The notes under the pieces were generated by a model, which did no database searches, had not been told where the DNA came from, and worked only from the letters and a program-made list of their open reading frames with translations. This document shows, in pieces, positions 1 through 12,100 of a stretch of 64,000 bases of DNA (position 1 is the first letter of the stretch; the number at the start of each line of letters is the position of its first letter). Both the position numbers and the translations under genes were made by a program. The DNA is from Phoronis australis (Eukaryota > Phoronida > Phoronidae), in contig NMRA01000301.1 of assembly GCA_002633005.1 (NCBI GenBank), forward strand, positions 465,034 through 529,033, read 5' to 3'.

Positions 1-89
1 CCCCCCCCCTCTCGGCGCCACGCGCCTAGGATTCGACCTTTGCGGGAATCCTAAACCCCCCCCTTACTGAAAACGTAGATCCGCCCCTG
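1..89 (-). mobile_element. hAT-like element terminus
   Basis: On the minus strand the segment begins CAGGGGCGGATCTACG followed by a G-run, the typical look of many metazoan hAT-type inverted-repeat ends (CAGnGGCGGATC). Only one end is inside the window, so element type and length are inferred. Confidence 0.45.
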
Positions 90-339
90 AAATGCACCTA
101 AGTTTTATACTAACAATGCGCCAACAAGAAAGGATCGATACCACGATTGTTTGTTGATTTTTGGAAGAAGAAGAAGAAGGGGCCCCAAAGGCTAACAAAG
201 TGTAGTGAACATACCCCCATGTGGAATTCAGTAATGCAAATGAAAATGATGCCTTTTAAATATAACAATATGGTGCTTATTGTCACCAAGAAAAATAAAT
301 GGTCATACAACATTATGTTACCATGTGATGCAGAAACAG

Positions 340-1035
340 TGATGTAGTGTACGTACCCCCATGTTTACAAATGCCATGAAATTAAAAAATCACTTGGTAA
401 GTGAGCAACATTGGTCATAGACAGTTTCCTTCCTTAAAAATGTTAGGTTAAAAGGGTGTTTATTGCAAATACATTTGTTTTGAGTGAAATATAATTTGTG
501 TAGTGTTCGTACCCCATATTTTAATTTGTGCCTATTTTCAAAGTATGGCAGATATGCACATGAATGCTGTGCTTTTCATTTTTTCTCTTTGAATTGATTT
601 CGTAAATCAACTAACTCTCAGTAGATTCTTAAAGTATTTAGTTACAACCTGACATGTCATTGAAATGTATTGTACGCCAGAGTGAATGTACGTACCCCTG
701 TGTTGTGTACGTAGACCGATTTGAACAAATACTATGAAACAAAAATATCACACGGTATGTATTTGTTACAAACAATTTCCTCTTTTAAAAATGCTAGGTT
801 AAAAGGGTGTTAATTACAAATGCTTTTGTTTTGAGTGAAATATTAGCATTTGTGTAGTGTATCATTTTATGTACCCCTATATTTTAACATGCGCCTGTTT
901 TCAAAGAATGACAGACAGAAACATCTATGCTGTACTTTTTATTTTTTCACTTTGAATTGATTTAGTAAATCATCTAACTCTCTAGATTCAAAATTTTTTT
1001 ATAAACCTGACAAGTCATTGAAATGTAGTGTACGT
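340..1035. repeat. Tandem duplication of a ~355-bp unit
   Basis: Two diverged copies lie head to tail (about 340-695 and 696-1035). Shared landmarks in the same order are TAGGTTAAAAGGGTG (444 and 795), TTGTTTTGAGTGAAATA, a CTTTGAATTGATTT segment, and CATTGAAATGTA before each unit end. Unit borders carry GTGTACGTACCCC. No coding capacity is evident. Confidence 0.8.
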
Positions 1036-1096
1036 ACCCCTGTGTAGTGTACGTACCCCTGTGTAGTGTACGTACCCCTATGTAGTGTATGTACCT
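1025..1096. repeat. 19-bp minisatellite, ~4 copies
   Basis: GTAGTGTACGTACCCCTGT repeats with starts at 1025, 1044, 1063 and 1082, the last copy diverging. The core GTGTACGTACCCC also occurs singly around 346, 688, 1397 and 1770, so this element seeds the whole first 1.8 kb. Confidence 0.85.
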
Positions 1097-1788
1097 TCAA
1101 CCTCTGTGCTATAAAGTATTGCCCACAAGTATTTTACATACTAGCTGTTCTCATGAACAATAACCAGAATGCATCCAGTCTGACAAAAAAAATCATTGGG
1201 CAATAAAATGTCACACAGGAATAATCTAGTAACATCCTAGAAGACACGTCATGTGACAACTGATGTTGCAGAGGCAGGTTCTCTATCTCTCAAGACAACT
1301 TGCAATAAAACAACTAGTAGAGGCAGCACAAAACTCGAGATCATCCCATACATTTGTAACTTAGTCAAAATTTAATGTTGATTGACTGAGCATAGTGTAC
1401 GTACCCCCCTAAACAGTACCATTTTTTACTATTTACTAGTTGAACACTGTGGTCTAGCATTGCTTTAACTATTTTTACCATCTGGAGAATGTGTTGAAAA
1501 TTAAGCAAATAGCACCTATAAAGTTTTTGAAAAAAAAGGTTACTTGTCATTTTCTTTTTTAAAGAATCATAGTGCAAGAGAGAAGTCCTCATTATACTGT
1601 GTTAAGATATATGCATTTGTATCATCATCTAGCACAACTTATCAGCACGGTAATAACTTTTCTTACTTTACTATGTGATACTTCTTCAATTTGATCAAGA
1701 ACATATTAAATTAACAGCTACCTCCTGAATTTTTGCATGATAGAAGTGGGCTGTAACCACAAGTTGTTGTGTACGTACAACAGCTTAT

Positions 1789-2011
1789 TATTTAAAATGA
1801 CTTATTCTTATTAAAATGACATAGGCAAAAAATTGAATTTTGGACCTCAAAAGCGAGGCCCCCTATATTAATATAGGGGGCCCCGCTCTCCGGCCTCCTT
1901 TCGGCGGGGCCTCCTATATTAATATAGGGGGCCTCGCTTTTGAGGTCCAAAATTCAATTTTTTGCCTATGTCATTTTAATAAGAATAAGTCATTTTAAAT
2001 AATAAGCTGTT
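1789..2011. mobile_element. Near-perfect hairpin (foldback MITE), 223 bp
   Basis: Two ~105-bp arms are almost exact reverse complements around a short GC-rich centre (CCGCTCTCC...TTTCGGCGG). The ends read AACAGCTTATTATT and AATAATAAGCTGTT. Each arm also contains a smaller palindrome, CCCCCTATATTAATATAGGG. No ORF. A non-autonomous foldback element is the likeliest reading; target duplications are unclear. Confidence 0.8.
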
Positions 2012-2201
2012 TTATACAACTGTGATGCAGTAGGCCATAAAATTTTATTCGGTGGTTCTTGCGCAAAAATATTTTAGATTAAAAACCTGGATTGATGGTA
2101 CTTTAAAATAACGTAGCTTTTACAGTTATATGACAACCTTCATTTTTCACCAAAAGTGGCCACCTAATATGGACCTTGATTGTGATTTGCCCGTGTATGA
2201 T

Positions 2202-2470
2202 TTATGAAGACTATCGTTAACATTTTAGTACACAGCTTTGCACTGCTGTGCGTGAACTTGGAATCATGCACAGCATCACAAGGCTAGGTAGCCAGCCAGC
2301 TAGCCTTGGAGCAAAGCTGTACACTTGTTAGCTGTATGAAGACTATCGTCAAAACACTTATTTAGTATACAGCTTTGCGCCTAGACTAAAGGCTTGGCTA
2401 CTACGTGATGCTTGGCCTTGTCACAAAGTTCTATACTAAATAAGTATTTTGTCGATAGTCTTCATACAGC
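2202..2470. repeat. Palindromic repeat interrupted by a hAT-like insertion
   Basis: TATGAAGACTATCG occurs at about 2204 and 2335, and inverted at 2452-2466 (CGATAGTCTTCATA). TACACAGCTTTGC or TATACAGCTTTGC follows each direct copy. The pattern continues after the insertion at 3183 (TAGCTGGCTGG, matching the reverse complement of 2298-2308). This is an older foldback later split by the element at 2471-3174. Confidence 0.65.
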
Positions 2471-3174
2471 CACAGGCGTCCTCAGCTTCTGATCGTCCCC
2501 AATACATTATACATAATACTACGAGGTATGACACTCCAGACGAGAAATTCCACAGGTGCTTCACTTCAACCATCCATAGCAAACACAAAACTCATTGAGT
2601 TCACACAAAACAGAAGTTCAACAAACCATGAGGAATTGTTCTTTCTCCTAATACTATTCAGGGTGTCCAGCTCTACCGAGTTTGCAAGAAATTTGCGGTC
2701 AAAGCACAAAAATCTTCCCAAAAAGTCCGTCCGGAGCAACTCCCGTGTCGCACGTGAAGGGTACAGAATTATCAGATGAGTTATGGATGAACAGCAATTG
2801 TCGATTCATGATCACAGAAAGTCACGGCATTGATTACTCGGCAATTGCCGTTCATCCGTAACTCATTGGATAATTCCGTAGCCTTTGCATGCGACACGGG
2901 AGTTGCTCCGGACGAGCTTTTTGGTAAGTTTTTTTGTGCTTTGACTGCGAATTTCTTGCGAACTCGGTGGAGCATGACACCATAAAAGGTATTGGGAGAA
3001 ATAAAAATTTCCCATGGTTTGTTGAACCTCTGTTTTGTGTAAACTTATTGAGTTTTGTGTTTGTTATGGACGGCTGAAGTGAAGCACCCGTGGAATTTCT
3101 AGTCCGGAGTGTCATGCCTTGTAGTATTATATATATAGTGTATTGGGGACGATCAGAAGCTGAGGACGCCTGTG
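2471..3174. mobile_element. hAT-like foldback element with 8-bp target duplication
   Basis: The termini CACAGGCGTCCTCAGC and GCTGAGGACGCCTGTG extend into inverted arms of ~340 bp that meet near 2815. The element is bracketed by a perfect 8-bp direct repeat CATACAGC (2463-2470 and 3175-3182). An 8-bp duplication with CA...TG ends fits hAT or P superfamilies. No transposase ORF remains, so it is a non-autonomous long-TIR element. Confidence 0.8.
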
Positions 3175-3182
3175 CATACAGC

Positions 3183-4201
3183 TAGCTGGCTGGTTCCGTG
3201 ATGCTAGCCTTGCTGCATAGTAGACAGTGACCTGCACCATCTCTACTAGGCCCTACTAGTAGTACTCTAGCTGTCCCCAAGGCCAAGGCAAACAGTAGAG
3301 ACGGTGAAGCTCCTGTCGCTGTAGGAACTTCGTACACTGGATGCTTTTCAGCCTCACACTGATTAAAACACGTAAGTCACGTTCTTATAAGTACCTTTTG
3401 CACTTAGGGAACACCTTAGGAGGCTGTCGATATCTTTAATTCCTTCCAACTCGAACAAGTACTCTCGTAGTCAAACTTTTTCTTTGTGCAGTCCTTCGTT
3501 CAGTTGCTCAAATTGGCAATTCTTATAGCATCGAGCCCTGTAATGCCTTAAACAAAGTTACTGTTTCAAAAATGATACCGTATTCGATTAGGTTATGTTA
3601 AAAGAATTCAGATGATGTTGATAAAATCCAAACATCTTATGTCCATCTTTACTTACCCCCTCCTCAGAAGGTACTGTAACCATTTGTTGTCCCAAGTGCA
3701 TACCCTGGCTAATCCTTACCAATAATGAGCTGTGACCATCTCTTTGTTATCATTTATTTATTTATTGTGTCAAATGCAATAGAAAAGTGCTCTGAAGAGA
3801 TACTTGGTAGTGTGGCTATTGTCAGCTGTGTAAATTATTTACAGAGTTCAGAGAGACAGTGGAAGGTATGTATGCTGAAAAAACATGCCTGCTAAAGTAC
3901 CCATGCCCGCTGGTTTCTTACTATGTCGTCCTATTTCTGGCTGCTTGTTCCTTGGAAGTAGCGACCAACTACTCCACAGTCATGTAAAGTTTTTGTCTAT
4001 ACCTGCCACAGTAAGTGATCACCGCATACTGCTATGTTCATTGCTTGCAACGTTCCTTTTACTTGATAAATGTATGTACCCTGAGTCAATAGTTCTGAGC
4101 ATTTGGATGACTGTTCAAATGCATGTTCTTTTTTCAAACTTGTTTAAGTACGCTTACTACTAATAAAAAACTGATGCTATTTTTGGTCACTTAAAGATAG
4201 T
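3183..4201. other. No gene recognised; possible 5' non-coding exon
   Basis: Beyond the tail of the split palindrome (to ~3215) I see no family. A stretch at about 3216-3371 of higher GC ends in a good donor (AACAC/GTAAGT at 3371/3372) and could be a 5' non-coding exon of the aminotransferase gene, but there is no protein evidence. A 92-codon ORF at 3885-4163 resembles nothing I know. Confidence 0.3.
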
Positions 4202-5609
4202 TTAAGGTTATCTCCAACCTTATTTAGTGGCCTCCATTCTAACTTGTATGTCAAAAAAACTAAGCTTTGTCAACTAGTAGAAGTATATTTTCTGAAAGAA
4301 CAAAGACCAGGAAATATAAATATACTTTTTGTATTTATGTTCCATTACTTTTACTTAAAAACCTTTTTAAGTCAAAATTTCATTTTTAAGAATGGTACAT
4401 TTCATAGCAAAATAATCCCTCGGTCGATTTTAATGAAACCTTTGTTAAATGAAACTTCACCAGTTACCTCAAAAACGCTGTTAGGAATTTTTGATTAGTC
4501 TGTTCGTTTGGTTTCTATAATAAATCGACTTGCAAATCGTAAGGTATTTTTGTAAAAAATTGAAGTCGTATTCGTCTTTGTCACATAACACAAAAACTAG
4601 GCCTTTATATCAAAAATCGTAAAAGGGTTTTTGAGATTGATTACTAAGTATAAAGTTTGGAAAGTTTCAGCGAAATCCATCGAGCTGTTTTTGAGAACTA
4701 GAGTTCCTAAGTTCAAATAAAGTCGATTTGCTGAAGCCGAGAAGCCGAGAAAAAGCCGATTATACTGGGACAAGTGAAAATCTCAAAGTCTTCGGTTAAT
4801 TATTAGGTGAAAATTCGTTTTCGGTAGACATCCTTAACTGTGTTAGCTATTTCAATGTCCTCTCTCAATGTCAACTATTTTGCAGTGCATATATTATCAT
4901 TAAAACCTCAAATAGACGTATCATTCTTAGCCAACTTTTACTGTTATTTACGACCTACTTGCTAAGGGTCATAGTTCATAGCCTGTACACGTCACGTGCT
5001 GGGAGACTGACACGAAACCACATAAGAAATGGATTACAAAAATTGAATAGGTGGTTAAAGTATGTCATTAGCATGAGATCGAAACATCGAAATGTCAACT
5101 TATTAATTGATATAAGGAATTGGGGTGAGGATTTATCTCTTTTCACAACTTTCTGTGTTCAAGACCTCAGAGGCCTGAGGCAACTCGTAGCATTCATTTC
5201 AACGCCAAAGGTCGTATGCATGTAGACACACAACTCCCTTAGGATTAAATTACACTTTGTCTTTGTTTTGCCTGACGCCATTCTTATCATAAGTACACCT
5301 CGTTGGCTCAATGTTATGGCGACTTTGTGACTGAAAGGACTGAGGGTATACGAAGCTGTTCTGTACCTGGCGGGAGATTTGATTTAATTGAAAGCCCTTT
5401 AACCTTTGACCTTGTATAAGTAGTAAACAAATATCCTGGCGGTTGTGCGGTTCCAAGGTGGTCCTGCTAAATCTTTTTTTTCTCTCGCTGCGCGGTATAT
5501 ATTTTGTATTTGAAGTTCCCTGAGAATGAAGATAAGGTATTTTGCTAGATACAAGTGAAATATTGTAAAAATGGCCAATTTTTGTGAATAAGTTTGGAGA
5601 TAACCTTAA
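4202..5609. mobile_element. 1.4-kb TTAA-flanked inverted-repeat element
   Basis: GGTTATCTCCAACCTTA at 4206 and its reverse complement TAAGTTTGGAGATAACC ending at 5605 form terminal inverted repeats, each directly bordered by TTAA (4202-4205, 5606-5609). TTAA target duplications are used by piggyBac and Kolobok elements. No transposase ORF is visible. Confidence 0.6.
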
Positions 5610-6125
5610 TATTGAAAGAACTGCTTTTTCATACTGTTCCATGATCATGTCTACATTAATTTCCGGGAACACAATAAAGACATTTGATTGCCTATATTTA
5701 GTTTGTTAATTCTTCAAAATGATCTTTTGAGATTGTGCTTAATAATTTCTTCCCATGAAACCATGTGTATTTTTTAACGTGAGTGCTGCCACAAAATCAA
5801 CAGAGATGAAATGATCAAGTGTACTGAGACTAAATGGGGTGATGCTTTCATACATTCTGGCGATACCAGGAATTTAGTCCTAAGAGATTTCAGTTTGAGT
5901 TATCGCTCAAGAAAAAGATTGTTATGCACATCATGCCGATGAGCTCCTTCATGGCCTTATGTTTTGAAAGAATCAATTTTTTGTCCTAAAAACGCACGAA
6001 CGTGAGCATGGACAGTGCATGGTGGAGAACGACTACAGAGTTCAGTGCTGTAAAGCTTGCTGACTTAGAGTAGAAGTAAGGGTTGATGAGTCTGTATTAA
6101 GATAATATTTGAATACATCTTTCAG
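5610..6125. other. Sequence 5' of KYAT exon 1
   Basis: Intronic or upstream sequence ending in the acceptor for exon 1. I see no repeat family and no convincing presequence-coding exon. Confidence 0.4.
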
Positions 6126-6184
6126 ATGAGCCAGAAGAAGTTTCAAATTGCAGACCGCTTAAAGCCTTGTGTTCAAAATGTCTG
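6126..6184 (+). CDS. KYAT3: KYAT exon 1 (translation start)
   Basis: ATG directly follows a pyrimidine-containing acceptor (CATCTTTCAG). The exon encodes residues 1-19 and two bases of W20, ending at a GTAAG donor. It begins [12 protein letters not shown] and ends VQNVW, the family N-terminus where the NVW motif precedes the first helix. Because the ATG abuts a 3' splice site, at least one upstream exon exists: either 5' UTR only, or, as in vertebrate KYAT3 isoforms, a mitochondrial presequence joined just before this Met. Donor phase 2 matches exon 2, which supplies the G completing Trp20. Confidence 0.85.
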
Positions 6185-9100
6185 GTAAGATTCACTGTGT
6201 TATGATTCATTGAATAGTAATAGAGCAATAGCTGACTTTCAAAATATTGTTGCAATATTGAAATTCACAATCTTGCCATACAGCGATTGGGTCTTTGGTG
6301 GATAGGTGCCATATGCCACCTACAGATTCCATGTGTAATGCGGATGAAAGGTTTCAACCTACTGGTATGAACAGCATTTTAACGCCTTTCATGCTGTTGT
6401 AATGCCAGTACATTTCCAGCACTGTTCGGTGTTATGTACTAAATGCCTTATGAAAAAAGGCAAACCTTATGAAATATCAACAGAGGAACATGGAGATCAT
6501 GTTCTATACATTTCTCACTGAGAAGAACTATCCGCGACAAAGCCAGTGTCAGGTGCTCATAAAGTAAGAGAATTCCTATCACAGCCAGTGTCAAAAAGCT
6601 AAAATATATTGTGAACTTAACGTCACTGCCTACCTTCGATGTAATGGTTGAAACTAAATGGTCCCACATAGATTAATTCTTATTGACACAACCACGCAAA
6701 CACGCTGTATCTTGACAGTTTCGGCTACTCACAGCAGCCAACTTCGGAAGCTATTGGACACTAGGTGGCGAGGTGATGACACTATTCCAAATTTTAGACA
6801 TTTTATACCCCCCATCATCTCTTTTCATAACTTTCGGACTCGACAGGACGATCGTCTTTCCAGTTAATTACATGGTTAAAAGCAAGAGCGTGGTCCGTCA
6901 CTGCAAGGTACAGCGTTTTTGCTTGGTTGTGTCAATAAAAATTAATCTATGTGTTCTCTACCAACCTTATGAAATTATTTAGTGAAATTATTTAGTGAAG
7001 CTAAATGGTATTTTCTCATTACGCAAAACTTTTTTCAGGTGATGTAAACACCATAAAAATATCTTTAGTAATTATGTGCTATTTAGTACTAACATCTTTG
7101 ACGCTGAGTCAAATACACGTGAAGTTTGTTTACAAGTGATTCCAATCGCGTGACCTTGTGGGCAGAGCTTGTGTAAGGACTAAAAACAGGTGCTGTCAGA
7201 CGATTGACTGTGGGTTTGTTCAAAAGGTAGCTATGCTTTGAGATTGTGCCTAGATGGAATGTGAATATTAATCAAATCCAGTAATTAATTTATTATAGGA
7301 TAAGCCCTAATTAGACAAGTGAAACCTGTTGTTAATTAAGTAATCAACTACAAAGAAGAGTAACTACACTAGCGCCCTCTTTAAGAATTACCTCAATCAA
7401 TCTACCAAAATAATAAAATGTCTTATATGCTATCCAAGCTAGGGGTCTCCACTTGTTGGATGACTGTCCTGTTGGTGAATATACGAACTACACACACTGT
7501 GTAGCGACAGTGTACTTGCTGGACACCATCTTTGGTGATGCAACACTTGCAGGCAATTTCTTCTACCCGCGATTCTTCTTGCTGGTCACAGTCTCTGGCT
7601 GGTGACGCAACACTTCAGGTAGTATCTTACTACCCACAGTGCAAGTGACAAGCTCTTAGTTAACTTCCTGTTCGTTAACCCTTGCCCAAGATCCTTTCTA
7701 GAATCTTCCATGAGATAGCCCTGTCGTACAATTTCCTCTGTACACTGTAGCAAGTCTTTATGCTTCAACTACTATAGCGCATCTGAATTTCTTTTTGACT
7801 TAAGCCCATGTTATAATATTCTACTTATTAGTGAACAACTTATCTCTTCTGTTAAATTCAAAGAGTTTTTGTGGACCACAGAGTTCTCAAATTCTCCTGG
7901 TACTCAAAACATCACTTTGATACTCTAGGGTTCAGTTCACAGAGCTTGCACGGACCACTGGTGCCCTGAACTTAGGCCAAGGATTTCCCGACTTCTCCTG
8001 TCCAGACTACATGAAAGAGTTCCTCAGTAAGGCGACCACTCATGAGAATCATCTTCTGAATCAGTACACACGAGGGTTTGTAAGTAATTAAGGTAACTGC
8101 AGTTCAGTTAACGAATTTCTAAACAATCTCAAGTAGAAGGAGCTAGGCGGCTCCATAACATCAGGGAGAACTGTATGACACTAAGTTCCAGAAGGTTTCC
8201 AGTCATAATGTATCATCGTGAGGTACTCTGCTGGTGAATTCTGTTTGCACGCAGTCATCATGTCAGGGAATTCTGGGTCATTTTGTCCAATTATTTTCGG
8301 TGAAATAATATGTGAAAATGTAATGTCTACGGTATTTGCCCTAATAACCACCCGGGGCACTTAGAAAAGTTCTTTTCGGGGGGGGGGCTTGTTATAACCC
8401 AAGGCGGTTGAAACCCGGTATCTCCGAAATGGGTGAAATCAGAAGCTAAGATTCATCATATTTAGGCTCTGTGACGTATCTGTAATCTATGAAAGTCTTC
8501 CTACAAAACCGTGGTGCTTTGCTATCAAACTTTGCTGCTAAATTACGATCGTTCAACAGAAAATTATGCTGGGCGAAAACTCGCCGACTGACTGTCTCGC
8601 AATCGTCGATATGGCGACTTGAATGCTTGAATAAAAATACAGTTTCGTCTTAAGCAAATTACCTGAAATCCTCCTTAAATTTTCCAAGTAACGTTCCTAA
8701 GATTTTTAAGTTCCCATGGAGTCGGGATTAACGACAGGTTTAAGTACAAATCTATGCTACGTCATGCCATCTACATGTATGATCAGCAACACGAGAAAAA
8801 TGTCTGGACGAACACACGTTGTTGTCATGTGACGTTTGATTTGAAGTTCTTTTGTGTTTGTGAGTAGGCGAGCGCGTGCGTGTCATCAGAGTTCACTTGC
8901 CAGAGCAGAGAACATCTTTTGCATGCAGTCTAACGAGTTAGATGTGCATTGTACATGCACACACCCAGCCTTGAAAATGGGGGGGCTTGACTTTCTCTCG
9001 AAGTGGACGTTTTGCTCACAGAACATCGGGTGGACTAAAAAAATGGGGAACGTCTGCGTCTTTTTAGTGGACTTTTGTCTCGTTTTCTTGTACTTTTTGT

Positions 9101-12100
9101 TTCTCTAATTCGGACCTTTTTGCCCCCTGGGTGCACGCATGTTGTAGCTAAAGAAATTTGCACAAGCAGTAGGCCTTAACTAGAGTTTGTTTCATTTAGC
9201 ACTTGCCGGTCTCATGTGCTAAAAACGTTCGACATTTGTCTCGGTAAGGCCCATATTAGTCGTCGTGTGGCTGGATGCGTATTTAACTATCTGACAGTTA
9301 TTTTTCGGTGTAAGGGTGTGTAAACATTCACACACCAATTATGGTTAATCAAACAATCCGTCTTAAAAATAACGTAAACATTTTTATCGTATTAGAAACT
9401 GTCGGAAGTTAGTGCCAATCATAGACATATTAATATTATATCTCCATGATAGCAAGTAACAGCATATGTTCACGAAAACAACAACGGATTTAAAACTTGA
9501 CATGTTTCGGTGTCATTTATTAAACACCATCCTCAGAAGTCATAATACAGTGGCCACCTAGCTAGGCCCAGCAACAAGTAATGAAGCACAGATACAGTCA
9601 GTTACAGGGAGTGACAATGAACTATACCAACAATGACAACCTGTGGTGTGTCAGTTGCCTATTGAGATTGGGCTTGCACCAACTGATATGTAAAGCNGGG
9701 TGCACGCATGTTGTAGCTAAAGAAATTTGCACAAGCAGTAGGCCTTAACTAGAGTTTGTTTCATTTAGTACTTGCCGGTCTCATGTGCTAAAAACGTTCG
9801 ACATTTGTCTCGGTAAGGCCCATATTAGTCGTCGTGTGGCTGGATGCGTATTTAACTATCTGACAGTTATTTTTCGGTGTAAGGGTGTGTAAGCATTCAC
9901 ACACCAATTATGGTTAATCAAAAAATCCATCTTAAAAATAAGGTAAACATTTTTATAGTATTAGAAACTGTCGAAAGTTAGTGCCAATCATAGACATATT
10001 AATATTATAGACCGGGCGCATACGCTACTGCAGCTGACAACTTGACGCTCTATTGGAGAGTGCTACTAGTCACGTGACATGGCTAATTGCCGTGTTAACA
10101 AATGGGGTAAATTGTTCTTTTCAAATTGCGATACCTAACAAATAAAGAGGCCGAAGAGTGTATTTTTTTTCCAGAAATTAATATACAAAAACGTTATGTA
10201 GCACTTGCATGCGTTGTTTAAGAGTTAATAAGTCGATAGGAGAAATATGAAACTAATAGAAGATCGCAACCAGTGGCAGATTCTTGAGTGGCCTGAGCGG
10301 CTGCACGGCTGTCAATCCACTGCGAGCGTTTTATTTTTTCGTTTTTTTCAAGAGAAACCACCAAGATCGTGCAAATTTATCATTTAGTTCATGTCACTCG
10401 ATGAAGAATACATTATATCCAGGAGACATGCCGCTCACTTGGTACATACTTTTGTAGTGCCCCAATAAGCCTTTTCACGGAGTGTTGAACAATGACCCCA
10501 GGTAACTTTAAAAAATTAAAATATAACTCGGGTGACTTTTAATGGGGTCTAAATTTAATGTGAACTGCTGTGAAAAATGACCTCATTTTGGTCATGTAAA
10601 TAAATAACAGGTTTTTAAAGCTAAAGTTCATTAGGGCGTTGTCCCATTCAGTACAGCGGTTGTGAGCATGTGATAACATCTAGCTCCTTCGTTAAATGCC
10701 GAGCATACTCTTTTGTCTGGTAGGACAACATGCAGATAAATTATCTACCAGGCTTGTAACCGATCACATGTGAACACAGTCAAACCCAGTATGTTGGTAC
10801 GTTCAGACAGAATAGACTGTCTTAACTTCGTAGGGCTCCCAGTGTTTTCTGCCATTTTTATCCTGGGTAGCACTCTGCAATATGGCATCATATTGATGAC
10901 GCGAGCTGCATGTATCTGAGTGTCTGTGGTGCCAATATTCATTTCTTGCCGATGCTATGCTACCCATTTCATGAATAGATAGTTCCCGACTAATGTCTTT
11001 GATGACAGGTTCATGTATGCAGCGCACTTCCTGACCCCGTGCTTTTAACATTGGCCAAGCTTTTTATTAGTCTTCGATTTGCGGTTTTCATGTGTAGACG
11101 TACAAAGAAATTTGGATTCCTGTTGAAAGCGGGAAAGAAGCAATCCTGTAGACAAGTACATTTGTACGTCTGTTCTGAAAAGCCAGACCATTGGTCCTCG
11201 CAAGATCAGCAAAACTTATGTGTTTGTTTTGAGGCATGGCGGAAGTTTGAAGTGTATTAGTCACGGCTAAATTCCGCTATAACAGCAAGGCTCGGGGTCT
11301 ACAAATTCTGCGTACAATGATTTTTTTCAGGACTGTCGGATATTATTGATAAATTGAAGACGTTACTGTAAAATTTTAGGGCTGTCGGTAAGGCATTTTT
11401 CGCATGTACATGTTCATGGACTGGGGGCTTATTTTAGCAAAGTCTGAAAACGCATGGGGGGGAGTGCTTATAGGGGCATGGGCGGTTATTATGGCGAATA
11501 CAGTATAATAGCTATAACATTTAGTAAATAGAATAATATTGATAATTCACTATTTCACACTTTCGAGTTGAGCATGCTTACCACATGCACAGTAACATTA
11601 CAGTTACCCAGGTTGTGTAAAAAGTCATTTTTTGCATTGTGGCCTATGGGTACCTGACAGTAAACTTGGAAGATTCACTTGAAATTATAGTAAATAAATG
11701 GTGAAAACAGCAAATGCCATAAGGAAATAAAAATTGAAGGCTTGTTTGGACATGAAAATTTTTAGACTGACATTACGTTAGCTTTGATTCAAAAGGTATT
11801 GGCTTCGCTGGTTAGCTGTTGCTAGGGTAATTCGCAATTATTGTAATAATTTGTGATTGTAATCATGGAATATTAATTCACTCTTGATGTTTACTCTCCA
11901 AGTAAAGGTCTTTAAGTCAAAGCAACCATCCTGTATCAGCACTATAAATTGTCATTTAAAGCCTTCCTCAGAGGAATTGTTTTGCTATTCAGCCAAGCAT
12001 TGCTTTAGCCATGGTTTTAGCACTCACACTCAGGCTTGTCACATGCTAGCCAGTCGCCAAGCTGTCATTGGTGAATTCTGAGTGGAACTGGCGATGGTAA

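Larger units (their letters stand above)
8328..11505 (-). mobile_element. ACCGCCC inverted-repeat element, copy 1 (interrupted)
   Basis: Starts TACGGTATTTGCC and ends GGCGAATACAGTA, the two ends of a family whose uninterrupted copy is at 41252-42732 in the opposite orientation. Inside the termini are GC-rich subterminal segments (AACCACCCGGGGC, GGGCATGGGCGG). The body has been stretched to 3.2 kb by a 940-bp hAT-like insertion and by a duplicated segment around an N. TA sits at both borders. No transposase ORF is recognised. Confidence 0.7.

Noticed and set aside
3885-4163. 92-codon hydrophobic ORF
   Set aside because: Composition is low-complexity hydrophobic and nothing about it matches a family; no supporting signals.
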